This document shows positions 35,031-44,303 of a stretch of 64,000 nt of DNA, one piece after another. A model generated the notes under the pieces. The model worked only from the letters and a program-made list of their open reading frames with translations. It made no database searches and had not been told where the DNA came from. This DNA is from Muscardinus avellanarius (lineage: Eukaryota; Chordata; Mammalia; Rodentia; Gliridae). The stretch covers positions 96,067,321 to 96,131,320 of the forward strand of contig OY726566.1 in the NCBI GenBank assembly GCA_963383645.1. The letters are read 5' to 3'. Numbering within the stretch: position 1 is the stretch's first letter; each line of letters opens with the position of its first letter. A program made the position numbers and the translations under genes.

Positions 35031-35949
35031 GTGTGGAGGGATGGAGGGAAACTCACCAAGTCCTGTGTGCATGTTTGTCACTATCCCTGTGAACTTCATT
35101 ATGATGTGTAGAAAGTATGGCAACAATGATCCTGGCACCATCTTACACTTGCAAAGTTTTGTTTCTCCCTCTTATCTGCTCTCCTGCAGAGCCCAAGAGG
35201 TATATGGCATAGGCAAAAAGTGATCAATAATTTGTGGGAAACTTAGATTTATCCTCCAAAATATCATACAGAGAAACAAAGATCATGAAGGTTCACTTTA
35301 ACTTAAAAGGGTAAGTTTTGGCCTAATGGAACTCACAAAAGAACCATGCCCAAGGTTGCACTTAGAGGATTATGACAAACATCATGTGATGATAAACAAT
35401 GGATATTTTCTGTACTTAAAAGTTTTTCAGTTTTCTAAATCTATTCATTTTCCCCAATTACATTTCACTGTCTCCTAGTTTTCTTCCCTCATTGATTTTT
35501 TCCCTTGACTTATGAATATATATACATTATAAAAATGAATCGCTTACTGTTACTGTTCATGTTTCTCTCCTTGTGTCACTCTACCTATTAAGAGAATGAG
35601 CTATGCCAATTAATGTCATTCCTGTGACATTCATTCAATGCTTAGCAAAGAAATCTGACCCCTCCCTTAGCTTGTTACTCCAACTGACTCTCGGTGGTCA
35701 AAAAACTCCCCGCAGCCAGAGAGAGGCAATAGAGAAAGCAGTGCTACTGAATAATTAGAGAGAAGTTCTGTGTGGTTATAAGTTATTCTTACACTAGGGG
35801 TGCAGAGAGGATTTTATAAGAAACATTGGACTAATGAGACAGCAGTCAAAAAGACAGATGGCAAAAACATTTAGTAAGCGAGGCTAGACAAATATTTTGT
35901 CTCCTGTGGTCTTGCTGGTTTCTCTGCCTTTTCCCTCCTAGGATTTTTT
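35031..35949. other. non-repetitive stretch
   Basis: Nothing recognised. It may include the 5' (U3) part of the LTR that follows. Confidence 0.4.
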
Positions 35950-36350
35950 TCAACAAGCTCTTTCAGGAGACCTGAGTTAGTCTATGAGAACCCTAAGCTC
36001 CTAACTGATATCAAGAACATTAATATGTAAACTCATCCATCTAAACTCAGAAATAAAAAAAAGCCTGATTCCCAGCCAGGAAGCTCCCACCTTCACAACA
36101 TCAACTAGGAACTGCCAGCCCCCTCCTAACTACCTTATAAATATGTAGAGTGGCACAAGCAGAGTCCCTCTCCAGGAGCACTTTCCAAGTGAGTTCAGCT
36201 GTGCCTCCATCCGGCGCTCCTCCCTGGGGGATGGCAGATCTTAGCTCCAAGCTTACATATGCTCATCTGCTTATCTGCTTTTAAATTTCCCTAATAAATC
36301 TCACTGAATGTATTATCAGTAGTGTGTATTCCTTTGCTTCTGCAAACCAC
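35950..36350 (+). mobile_element. possible solo retroviral-type LTR
   Basis: LTR-like layout: a C-rich stretch, a TATA-like 'cttataaatatg' near 36,132, a CT-rich transcribed part ('gagtccctctccaggagc', 'ccatccggcgctcctccc'), a poly-A signal 'ctaataaatctc' near 36,292 and an end reading 'ttgcttctgcaaacca'. No gag, pol or env sequence is present. The 5' limit and family are unknown. Confidence 0.45.
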
Positions 36351-36462
36351 ATTCAATAGCCATAGGGTATGAAGAATGGATGAAAGTGTTCTAATGGGCT
36401 CTCCTGGTGATGGAGCAGCTTCCCAGAGATGATTGCAGATTACCCTGATGGATGGGGAACCG

Positions 36463-36895
36463 GGAGTTGTGACACACACTTGTACTCCAATTAGCTGAGA
36501 GGCTGAGACAGGAGGATCTTAAATTCACAGCCATCCACAGCAACTTAGTGAGGGCTTGTGCAAATTTGTGAGTCGCTTTTTTATTTGTTTATTTGTTTGT
36601 TTATTTTTATTTGTGGTATTGGGGTTCCTGGAAGTCCTTCTACCTCTGGGCTACACTCCCAGACCTATTTTATACTTTTTATTTGGAAACAGGGTCTCAT
36701 AAGCCAGCACCGCTAACTTTGAACCTGCGCAATCCTCCTTTCTCCGCCTCCCAAGCTTGGGGATAACAAGCGTGCGCCACCATGCCCGGCAATGAGTTGC
36801 TTTTTAAAAAATAAAAATAAAATAGTACTTGGGGTATAGCTCACAGGTAAAAAGCCTTTGGGTTCAATCTCTAGTGCCACAGGGAAAAAAAAAAA
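36463..36895 (+). repeat. B1-dID SINE split by another SINE
   Basis: Left part to 36,582 ('ggctgagacaggaggatc', 'cagcaacttagtgagggc'). Right part from 36,793 ('gtacttggggtatagctcacaggtaaaaagcctttgggttcaatctc' and an A tail). The sequence resumes where it stopped, across the 36583-36792 insertion. Confidence 0.85.
36583..36792 (-). repeat. SINE, short subfamily (S2), inserted in another SINE
   Basis: (TTTG/TTTA)n tail, 'tattggggttcctggaagtccttctacctctgggctacactcccagacc', 'ggtctcataagccagc', 'gaacctgcgcaatcc', 'gtgcgccaccatgcccggc'. TSD tgagt[c/t]gcttttt at 36569 and 36793. Confidence 0.93.
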
Positions 36896-38089
36896 TGGCT
36901 GGGGACCAGTTACCCACACAGCCTGTGAACTACAATAGCCTAGGAGTGACCAGATCACATATCATACTAAAGTGCCTTTTAAATGGATGGTTTTGTTTGC
37001 AAGATGTATATCTGTGGATTCTCTAGACCACTACAGCCCCCAAAAGGAAAGAATTACTTGGAAATTCCAGAAGAGTGGATTAGTCTCATAGTAAAAATAA
37101 ACAGACTTAAGGTTGCTAGTAGCCAGGGAAATATGGCCTGCCTAGGCAGAGATTGTGGAAATCAACCAGTAGCAGTTGCACATGAGGTCAATAAATACAG
37201 CCAAAGACACTATTCCATAGCAGCTCCTTTTGTAGGTCAGGAAGGTATATAGAAACACAGAGAAGGTCATGGCCTCTGAAGACCCAGAAGAGACTTAACA
37301 GAGATACAGGAATAAGATCAGCAAGAAATCTGAGTAGAGCTGGGGCCGGGTCCCCGTCCCAGGTTCTCCTTCCTGATCCCCACCCCAGGGGTGTTGAAGA
37401 AGGCTTATATAAGACCTTATTATATTTTTATGCTTCTAAAGCTGTTGCTGGCTCTTTTGTCTGGACTGACTTGCTGTTCTTTTGTTAGACTGTATAATTG
37501 ATTTAGATTTCCTGAGTTTCTTAAATCCAGCTCTAGTGAGAGGACAGGGTGGTTGGAAGAAATCATTATGACCCCTGCTGCTGGCTTCTATTACATTTGA
37601 CCACGGGCATTGCCGAGAAATGAGTATAGTCCTAAAACTTTCCACAGCCATGCAATTGAAACAATACTGCTTTCCAGGAGTAGAGAAATGAATTAGTCGT
37701 CACATAAAAGACTTAATGTCGGCAGAGATGTTATACAACACAATTTCCCAGTTTAACAACCTTATCTGACTGGAAAATTTTAAAAAATCATTGGTACTTA
37801 GTCCTTCACTGAGGACTGTCAAGACTATTTTCAGAGATGCGTCCACTGTTGTTCCTAAAATGACAAATATCATGAAGGTCACGTAATAAACATATCTGTT
37901 ATTGGTATTTGGTATACAGTCTTTTGCTGGCTTTTTACCCATAATTCTCTTCAAGTAGAGTAGGATAAATTTACTTTCTCTTAGCAAGGCATCCAGTGTA
38001 CAATGACTGTCCTGAATCTTCCACTAGTCATATATCATCAGTGTTCTGGGAAAATCTTAGTGTAATATGAATTGCTTGTTGAAGTTCAA
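36896..38089. other. non-repetitive stretch
   Basis: An 89-codon + strand frame (36,983-37,252) and a 95-codon minus frame (37,700-37,987) are unrecognised. Without splice or homology evidence I do not call genes. Confidence 0.4.
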
Positions 38090-38285
38090 ACTTTGCATTA
38101 ACATTTCTTAGTTTGAAGTTTTTAAGCATATACAAAACAGGAAGATAGTATATTAAACCACCATGTACACATTCATATATGTTTTTGATATCAATATTTA
38201 TCAACATTCTGACATTCTGGCTTTATTTTTACTGCCCACATATTTTTCTGGCAGTGTCTTGAAAAATTCCTGATGAATATTCACG
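38090..38285 (-). mobile_element. possible ancient L1 3' UTR fragment
   Basis: 'taagcatatacaaaacaggaagatagtatattaaaccaccatgtacacattcatatatg...tatcaacattctgacattctgg' resembles a common old mammalian LINE 3' region (ATAGTATAATGAACCCCCATGTACCCATCACCC). Confidence 0.35.
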
Positions 38286-39073
38286 ATTGTTTTTGAATGG
38301 CTCCACCACAGAGATGGCTGCCTTGTTTTGCATACCATATAAATAGTCAACTAAATCTAGATGGCCAGAAGAACACAAGTCTAAAGCCCTCTCAAGACTG
38401 CATGGGCATTAGCCTAAAACAACTTTTCCCCAGTCTACTATGGCAAACTGGTCTTGGACCTACCATTTGTAACAAAAGTGATTTTATATGTGCTCAGCTG
38501 CTGTAGATATTGGAGGCACCATATTTCATTCTTAGGAGACTAAGTGCCAAGTCTCCTAAAAAGTGGCCCAATTCAAATGGGACCCCGAAATAAGGACTCT
38601 TGAAATATTCTGGGGCATTAGAAATAAAAGCTATACTCTATACATTTAGATTCAATGCTCTTATTATTGTCTCTCAATAGTCTTAATGATGTCTTTCCCT
38701 AAAATTTTGAGTGGGAAGACTTTTGCCCATTTCTTAGCAGGATATAATATTTAAGCTATAATTTCTAACCTATCTTGAGGTCAATATTTTCTTCCAAGGG
38801 AAAAGCCTTGATCCTCTGACTTAACAATCTTATTCTTCAGTGAGTCATTTCTGGACCAAAGACCTTATGCACAACTAAAAAAATCTCAAAACTCCCACCA
38901 AAAATTGTTTTCTCTTGACAGCAAAGCCTGGTCTTGTTTTCCATTTTCTTGCATTATAAAAATGTGAAGGGTTGCCTATTTGTACCTCTATAGGGGTGGA
39001 TTTGTTCTGGAAATTGGATATGAGACCATTAGTGAGCAAAACTGTACTTTCATATCTTTTCCCAATTTTATTC
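38286..39073. other. non-repetitive stretch
   Basis: Nothing recognised. Confidence 0.5.
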
Positions 39074-39079
39074 CTTGAC

Positions 39080-39447
39080 TGCTATGGACTGAATTATCTC
39101 CTCTCCCTTAGTTTCTATGTTGATGTATTTGTATTTGTAATTGTATTTGGAAAGAGGTAATTTTTTAAATTAGTTAGGTTTAAATGAAGTCATGCAGGTG
39201 ATGCTCTATTTTGAAATTACTGCTTATCTAAGAAGAGACACTGGGAAACATTCTTTTTTTCCCTTCTCTGGCATTTGAAGACATGGCAAGAAAGTGGCCA
39301 TCCACCAGCCAGAAAGGACATCCTCATCAGAACCTGACTTGTAGACAACCTGATGTCAGACTCCCAAACCCTAGGAGAGTGAGAAAATAACTGTCTGTGG
39401 TTTAAGCCACGCAGTCTATGATGTTTTGTTATAGCAGCTCAAAGTGA
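39080..39447 (+). mobile_element. MaLR solo LTR (MLT1-like)
   Basis: Starts 'tgctatggactgaattatc', contains 'gaaaataactgtctgtggtttaagccacgcagtctatgatgttttgttatagcagc', the hallmark 3' part of MLT1 LTRs. A short direct repeat, cttgac at 39074-39079 and 39448-39453, may be the TSD. No internal sequence. Confidence 0.75.
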
Positions 39448-39474
39448 CTTGACTTAACTTCCCATGTTATGCAT

Positions 39475-39670
39475 GAAACTTCCTGTGAAATGTTTATCTT
39501 TGTTCAAATTAATCTCTCTGCATGGAATTCCTCCCTCACTCTGCTTCTGCCCATTCAAATATTATTGGATTTTTCTAGCCAAGTTCAGATGTTGTCTTAA
39601 ACTCTCTTCTCTCACTTCTTATAGAACTTGATTTTTCTTTTATAATATCTTCTTCATTGTATTTTAGTCA
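39475..39670. repeat. LINE2 3'-end-type relic
   Basis: 'ctctctgcatggaattcctccctcactctgcttctgcccattcaaatattattgg...caagttcagatgttgtcttaaactctcttctctcac' follows the L2 pattern (CTGGAATGCCCTCCC...CATCCTTCAAGACTCAGCTCAAATGTCACCTCC). Strand not assigned. Confidence 0.55.
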
Positions 39671-39692
39671 ATTATATTCACAAAAGACTTTC

Positions 39693-39847
39693 TTTTTTTT
39701 TGTGGGATTTATTTCCATTTTTCGGTATGTAGTTAATCAGTTTTGCCAATACCATTTGATGAAAAGGCTATTTTTTCCAGTGTCTATTTTTGGCCCCTTT
39801 GTCAAAAATCAATTGGTGTAAATGTGTAGATTTGTTTCTGAATTTTC
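39693..39847 (-). mobile_element. extra 3' segment of the chimeric L1 (candidate 3' transduction)
   Basis: Beyond the normal L1 A run, 155 bases of old L1 ORF2 (sense: 'caattgatttttgacaaagggg', 'ttcatcaaatggtattggcaaaac') end with 'ggaaataaatcccac' and A8, directly against the TSD. Confidence 0.65.
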
Positions 39848-40015
39848 TTTTTTTTTTTAAATTTTATTTTATTGGTGCACTGTATTCATACATCATAGTG
39901 GGATACAAACTTTTGTAGACATACATGCACACATCGCCCAGTCAGTCCCCACCCGATCCCCGCCCCATTCCCTCCCCATCCCTCCTTCCCATGCTTGGCT
40001 TAGTGGTTGACATCT
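39848..40015 (-). mobile_element. L1 3' UTR within the chimeric insertion
   Basis: Sense strand: 'actaagccaagcatgggaagg', a G-run tract, 'gatgtgtgcatgtatgtct', 'cactatgatgtatgaatacagtgcaccaataaaataaaattt' and A10. Same order as the 3' UTR copies at 31,450 and 48,709. Confidence 0.85.
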
Positions 40016-40199
40016 AGTATTATAGCAATTTATCCAAAATTAAAAATGTTAATCTCACATAACAGTTTCATTTGTCTGATACCAAGCTTTTGATAATTTA
40101 AAGATAACATTTCAATATTTCTTTTTGCTTTCTTTCTTACCAGAGCATATTTTTTTCTGTTTTTTTAGGTGAAACTATCATATATTCATATATTTATTT

Positions 40200-40908
40200 T
40201 TCAGAAAAAATCTATCCTAATATGGAATATAAATTCTAGATACCCAAAACGATCTTGAAAAAGAACAAAGCTAGCAGATATATATTTTCTGATTTCAAAC
40301 CATATAAAGCTACAATAATTGAAACAGTGTAATACTGTTCTAAAGGCAGATATATAAATCATTGGAGTTAAATACAGGCCTAGAGCTAAATTCTTCCCTA
40401 TATTGTCAAGTTATTTTTGACAAGGTTTCCACGAACATTTGGTGGTGGAAATAATAATCTTTTAACTAAATATTGTTGAAAAATAATAATTACATGGAAA
40501 AGAATAAAATTGGACCCTTACCTAATCCCACATACAAGTATTAACTCAAAATAGATAAAAGACCTAAATATAAATCTTAAGACTATAAACTTTTAGAAGA
40601 AAATCTGGGTCATAAAACCTCACAACATTGAAATTGGCAGTGATTTCTTGGTTATGATTTCAATGGCACAGGCAACAGAAGAATATACAAACTCCCTAAA
40701 AAATAAAAAAAAAATATTGTATATCCAAAGACAATGTAAACAGAGTTAAAAGTTACTAATAGAATTGGATAAAATATTTCCAAATGCTATATCTGAAGGT
40801 ATATTAATATTCTAACTAGAAATCCTAAAAATTAACAACAATAAAGGCAAACAATACAATTTAGAGATAGGTAAAGACTAACAACAATAATGAATCTCCA
40901 CAGATAAC
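40200..40908 (+). mobile_element. old L1 ORF2 C-terminal relic, opposite orientation
   Basis: 'caaaacgatcttgaaaaagaacaaagctagcag', 'ctgatttcaaaccatataaagctacaataattgaaacagtgtaatactg', 'aattggacccttacctaatcccacatacaagtattaactcaaaatagataaaagacctaaatataa' and 'acaacaataaaggcaaacaatacaattt' follow ORF2 in sense. Many stops. It meets ORF1 of the young L1 at about 40,908. Confidence 0.8.
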
Positions 40909-40913
40909 CAATC

Positions 40914-41831
40914 TTAGTTGTCTGTTGGATGGAAAATCTTGTTTCTCTGGTTCTGGTGAGTGTTACCTATTTCTTCTTTGTAGTTAATCTCTTTGAGTAT
41001 TTTCTCTAGCGCTGGTTTTGAAGACATAAATTCCTTCAGTTTCTGTTTGTCATGGAAGCTTCTTATTTCTCCATCTAATTTGATAGAAAGTTTTGCTGGA
41101 TAGGAAATTTTTGGCTGGAAGTTGTTTTCTTTCAGAGTTTGGAATATGTTACTCCAAGCCCTTCTGGCTCTCATGACTTGGTTTGGGAAGTCTGGAGTGA
41201 TTCTAATTGGTTTGCCTCTGAATGTCACTTGGCCCTTTGTTTTTGTTGCCTTTAAGATTCTCTGCTTGGCTTCCACATTGGTCATTTTGACAATTATGTG
41301 GCGTGGGGATCCTCTTCTCCAATCCTGTCTAAAGGGAGTTCTATAAGTTTCCTGGATCTGTGTATCAACCTCTTGCTCTATATTTGGAAAATTTTCTGCT
41401 ATTACTTCCTTGAAGAGATTGTTGATCCCTTTGGTTTCGCTTTCTTTTCCCTCCTCTATTCCAATTATTCTTAGGTTAGCTCTCTTAAGATGGGCCCATA
41501 TTTCTTCCATGTCAGATTCCTGCTGTTGGATATTTTTTTCTAGATTAGAAACTATGCGTTCATTTTTGGATTGATCATCTTCTAAGAGCGAGATTCTGTT
41601 CTCCATGTGTTCTAATCGGTTGTTTGTGCTTTGAATTGAGGCCTTTACTTCATTAATTGCATCCTTTATCTCTTTTTGGCTCTCTCTGAGTTCTTTTCGA
41701 AGCACCTCTATTATTTCTACAGTTATTTTCCTGATTTGATCTTCTAGAAATCTCTGATTTTCTGTTTTATCAGGTTCTGATGTTGTGGGGTTGTGCACAT
41801 TCATTACTCCAGTGTTATTCCTCTTTCCCAT
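40914..41831 (-). CDS. LINE-1 ORF1 protein (ORF1p), intact
   Basis: This encodes 305 residues without interruption and is the only meaningful intact gene in the window. ORF1p is the L1 RNA-binding protein: it trimerises through a coiled coil, coats L1 RNA in the cytoplasm and acts as a nucleic-acid chaperone during target-primed reverse transcription. Visible parts: a basic N terminus (MGKRNN); a heptad-rich coiled coil from about residue 25 to 112, with leucines and isoleucines at regular spacing; an RRM from about 117 to 195, starting near NLRIIGIEEGKE and including PRHIIVKM; and a C-terminal domain from about 200 to 282 with RITPDFP, RRAWSNIF, YPAKLSIKLDGEIRSF and DKQKLKEF. It is somewhat shorter than human ORF1p (338). 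The ATG at 41831 is the first in frame and follows the CpG-rich 5' UTR. ORF2 does not follow: opposite-strand old L1 begins within about 10 bases of the stop. Identification as L1 ORF1 is certain by motif; whether it is expressed is unknown. Confidence 0.95.
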   Translation of the reverse strand: MGKRNNTGVMNVHNPTTSEPDKTENQRFLEDQIRKITVEIIEVLRKELRESQKEIKDAINEVKASIQSTNNRLEHMENRISLLEDDQSKNERIVSNLEKNIQQQESDMEEIWAHLKRANLRIIGIEEGKESETKGINNLFKEVIAENFPNIEQEVDTQIQETYRTPFRQDWRRGSPRHIIVKMTNVEAKQRILKATKTKGQVTFRGKPIRITPDFPNQVMRARRAWSNIFQTLKENNFQPKISYPAKLSIKLDGEIRSFHDKQKLKEFMSSKPALEKILKEINYKEEIGNTHQNQRNKIFHPTDN

Positions 41832-42626
41832 GATTTCGGAGGTTTGTGCCTTCTCTGGGTTCTTCCCTTAGGTCACTATGGCTTCACTTAAGGTGATCTG
41901 GATCTCGAGTCTGTATTATCTCAGACCCCACTACTCCTTTACTGGGTTGTATCACAGAGTCCCTGACCCAGGGAGTCGATAGAGGCTGCTTTAAACTATG
42001 GGGGTGACAGGTTGCACGTTCTCCTATGGTGTGATATCTCTGCCACCACCACTCCCTCACTGGGTCAAGTCCCAGGAGGTACAGTACTGGGATATCTCCT
42101 CTGTGGCCCACAATTTGACTCACTGTTCTTGAGTACGCAGATGTAGCTGTACTGAACTCGGTGAATTCACTGCTGCTGCCGCCGCCGGTGACAATATGGC
42201 GCCTCTGTCACGCCCTCGGCCGTGAGGCTGGCGTATTTTTTCTTCTCTGGTTTTGATTTCCACTCTGAATCCCTGCAGCGTGTGCTGAGCTTGGCCACTG
42301 GGAGCTTTAGACGCTCTCTGCGTGGAGAAATCCCGCCTGGCTGTTCCGCAGTGGCTCACCTCGGCTTGCTGTAGCTGTCCGTTGAGTTCGCCGCTGCCGC
42401 CGGCAGTATGGCGCTGCTGCTGCGTCCTCAGGCGTGTATGTCTCCTCTGTGGCCCTGAGCTCTGTTCTCAGTCCGCTTTCTCTCTGGAGCCTGGTGGTTT
42501 TTTTTGTTTTTCTGGTGATGGTGTTTTCTGGCTATGAATGGCACTGGTTTTGTGGTAGTGGAGATTGGTTGTTAGCGGGGCTCTTAAGCCCCGCTTTTCT
42601 CGGTCGCCATCTTCCCGGAAGTCCTC
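41832..42626 (-). promoter_or_regulatory. L1 5' UTR / internal promoter, CpG-rich
   Basis: This runs from the 5' TSD to the ORF1 start. It is the most CpG-rich part of the window, especially 42,130-42,620. The 5' tip reads GGGAAGATGGCGACCGAG on the minus strand and contains AAGATGGCGACC, a good match to the YY1 site that L1 promoters carry at their start. Two related blocks centred near 42,190 and 42,405 (gctgcygccgccggyg/c...atatggcg and gccgctgccgccggcagtatggcg) suggest an internal duplication of about 220 bp. YY1 use and promoter activity are inferred. Confidence 0.75.
42602..42613 (-). promoter_or_regulatory. YY1-type site at L1 5' end
   Basis: AAGATGGCGACC on the minus strand, about 14 bases inside the 5' end. 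YY1 sites at this position direct accurate L1 transcription starts in human L1. Confidence 0.65.
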
Positions 42627-42660
42627 CACAAAAGACTTTCAATAGTCACAAATGGCAGGA

Positions 42661-42709
42661 AGTTAATTTTATGAAAATTAATTTTATGAAAAGTTAATTT
42701 TATGAAAAA
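42661..42709. repeat. three tandem copies of a 16-bp unit
   Basis: gttaattttatgaaaa is repeated three times with small length changes, 20 bases outside the chimeric L1's TSD. Confidence 0.85.
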
Positions 42710-43153
42710 GAAGCATTGACAAGTCAGAATCGTTGTCCTCTGGGAAACCACAATTTAGCAATTAGTAGGCTGAACAATTAATAGGCTTCTGCTATAAGGA
42801 ATGGCTGGAACTCTTGGAGGGATTGTCAAAGATACCATGAAAGAGAAGAAGAGGATGTGGCCCCTCTGATATCATTAAAGGTCCCAGGAAGAAGTGGTGC
42901 TTGAATTTAGAGGTGAAGGGTGCATAAGAGTTTTGATACAGCCATAAGAAATAAAGACATGCTAAGAAGAATGTACCATACTTCCCTTCTTTGACGTGAA
43001 ATTGTGGGCTTTTTGAATACATGAATGGTGCCAATAACTAAAGGATTCAAAGGAATTTTATGTCTAGCATAAAGGATAGGTCCAATGAATATGTGTTGTC
43101 TGATGGAAAGTTTTACAATGTGTGGTCAAATAATCTGTGAATTTTGGGTAGCT
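42710..43153. other. non-repetitive stretch
   Basis: Nothing recognised. Confidence 0.5.
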
Positions 43154-43295
43154 GAAAGGGAAAGAGAGAGGAGAGAGAGAGAGGAAGAGAGAGAGAGGAA
43201 GAAGAAGAAGAAGAAGAAGAAGAAGAAGAAGAAGAAGAAGAAGAAGAAGAAGAAGGAGGAGGAGGAGGAGGAGGAGGAGGAGGAGGAGGAGAAAG
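43154..43295. repeat. 142-base uninterrupted polypurine tract (GA)n(GAA)n(GAG)n
   Basis: Every base is A or G on the + strand. Sub-blocks: GA-rich to 43,197, GAA to about 43,253, then GGA to 43,290. Apparent Lys/Glu or Phe/Ser frames across it are artefacts of the repeat. Confidence 0.97.
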
Positions 43296-43454
43296 TAGTA
43301 GTGGTGGTGGCTAGTATTTGGGAAAGGCAGACAGATTCAATCCAATCCACCTTGAATTTCTGAAAATATTTCCCCCAAAGTAGACTGCTCTTGCTGCACA
43401 TGTGCAGGAATTCTGGACAACATACTATGTTTTCCATAAGTGGGAATAAATATG

Positions 43455-44160
43455 GAGAAATAGAAGCTCTAATACATGGTTGGTTGTATTGCAAGTTGGT
43501 ACAACCACTTTGGAGAACAGTATAGAAGATCCTCAGAAGAAGAAAAACGAACTTAACATATGATCTAGCAATACCACCTCTGGGTATCTAACAAAAAGAA
43601 TGAAAACCAAAATACCAAACTAATGCATGAACAACCATGTTCATAGCTGCACAGTTCATCATTGCCAGAGTGTGGAATCAGCCAATATGTCCTTCAATGA
43701 ATGAGTAGATTTCAAAACTGTCATACGTACACATTGAAATTTTTCTCAGTCATAAGGGAGAACAAAATTATGGCATTTACAGTAAAATGTTACAAAAATA
43801 AGAAATCAGATACTTTTCTTAATGTGCAAAATATTAGGGAGAAATAGGTAACAGGAGGAACTCTAGATGAAGAAGGAACCCTATAGTGGAGCAATGAAGG
43901 TGACATATCTGAGGGGATAAGAGGGAGGATAAAGGAAACTCTTTAAAGCACATGGTGTACTTAAACATCAAAGTCAATCAGAAAGCCAAGCATGGGTAGG
44001 AGGGAGGGGGAGGGAAGGGGTTAGTGATTGGGTAGGGGCTAATTGGGCGATGTGTGCATGTATATCTCCACAAGGTTTTTTTTTTTTCCCATTGAGATGG
44101 ATGACTACTATGCACCAATAAAAATTTATTTAAGAAACAGAAAATTAAATATAAAAATGT
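43455..44160 (+). mobile_element. L1 3' end, 5'-truncated
   Basis: ORF2 end and 3' UTR in sense: 'gcaagttggtacaaccactttggagaacagtatag', 'atgatctagcaataccacctctgggtatctaac', 'aaccatgttcatagctgcacagttcatcattgcc', G-run tract, 'gatgactactatgcaccaataaaaattt' and an A-rich tail. A T run at 44,077-44,088 sits inside the 3' UTR. No intact frame. Confidence 0.88.
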
Positions 44161-44204
44161 GAATATATTGAATACATTAAAGAAAAAAGAAAGGAGGAAG
44201 AGAT

Positions 44205-44303
44205 GAAGAGGAGGAGGAGGAGGAGGGGGAGGAGGAGGAGGAGGGGGAGGAGGAGGAGGAGGAGGAGGAGGAGGAGGAGGAGGAGGAGGAGGAGGAAAGG
44301 AAA
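44205..44303. repeat. 99-base uninterrupted polypurine (GGA)n tract
   Basis: Mostly GGA triplets with a few GGGGGA units, directly after the L1 tail region. The proline-rich minus-strand frame across it (43,978-44,358) is an artefact. Confidence 0.96.

Larger units (their letters stand above)
39679..42640 (-). mobile_element. chimeric L1 insertion with intact ORF1 and antisense L1 core
   Basis: A perfect 14-bp TSD, cacaaaagactttc, lies at 39679-39692 and 42627-42640 and encloses one 2.93-kb minus-strand insertion. In sense order it holds a 5' UTR (42626-41832), ORF1 (41831-40914), a segment of old L1 ORF2 in the opposite orientation (about 40,908-40,200), an unplaced 40,199-40,020, an L1 3' UTR with its own A run (about 40,015-39,848), then 155 more bases of old sense ORF2 ending in AATAAA-like sequence and A8. 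ORF2 of the young element is missing. Template switching, transduction or a chimeric source transcript could explain it. Confidence 0.8.

Noticed and set aside
36983..37252. 89-codon + strand frame without stops
   Set aside because: Unrecognised sequence without conserved motif or exon boundaries. It could be chance.
40131..40185. Splice-like signals (CTGGTAAGAAAG on the minus strand; pyrimidine tract with AG on the plus strand)
   Set aside because: They are isolated inside the chimeric L1 without partner sites or coding exons, so no exon can be supported.
41122..41346. 74-codon + strand frame
   Set aside because: It is the shadow of L1 ORF1 on the opposite strand.
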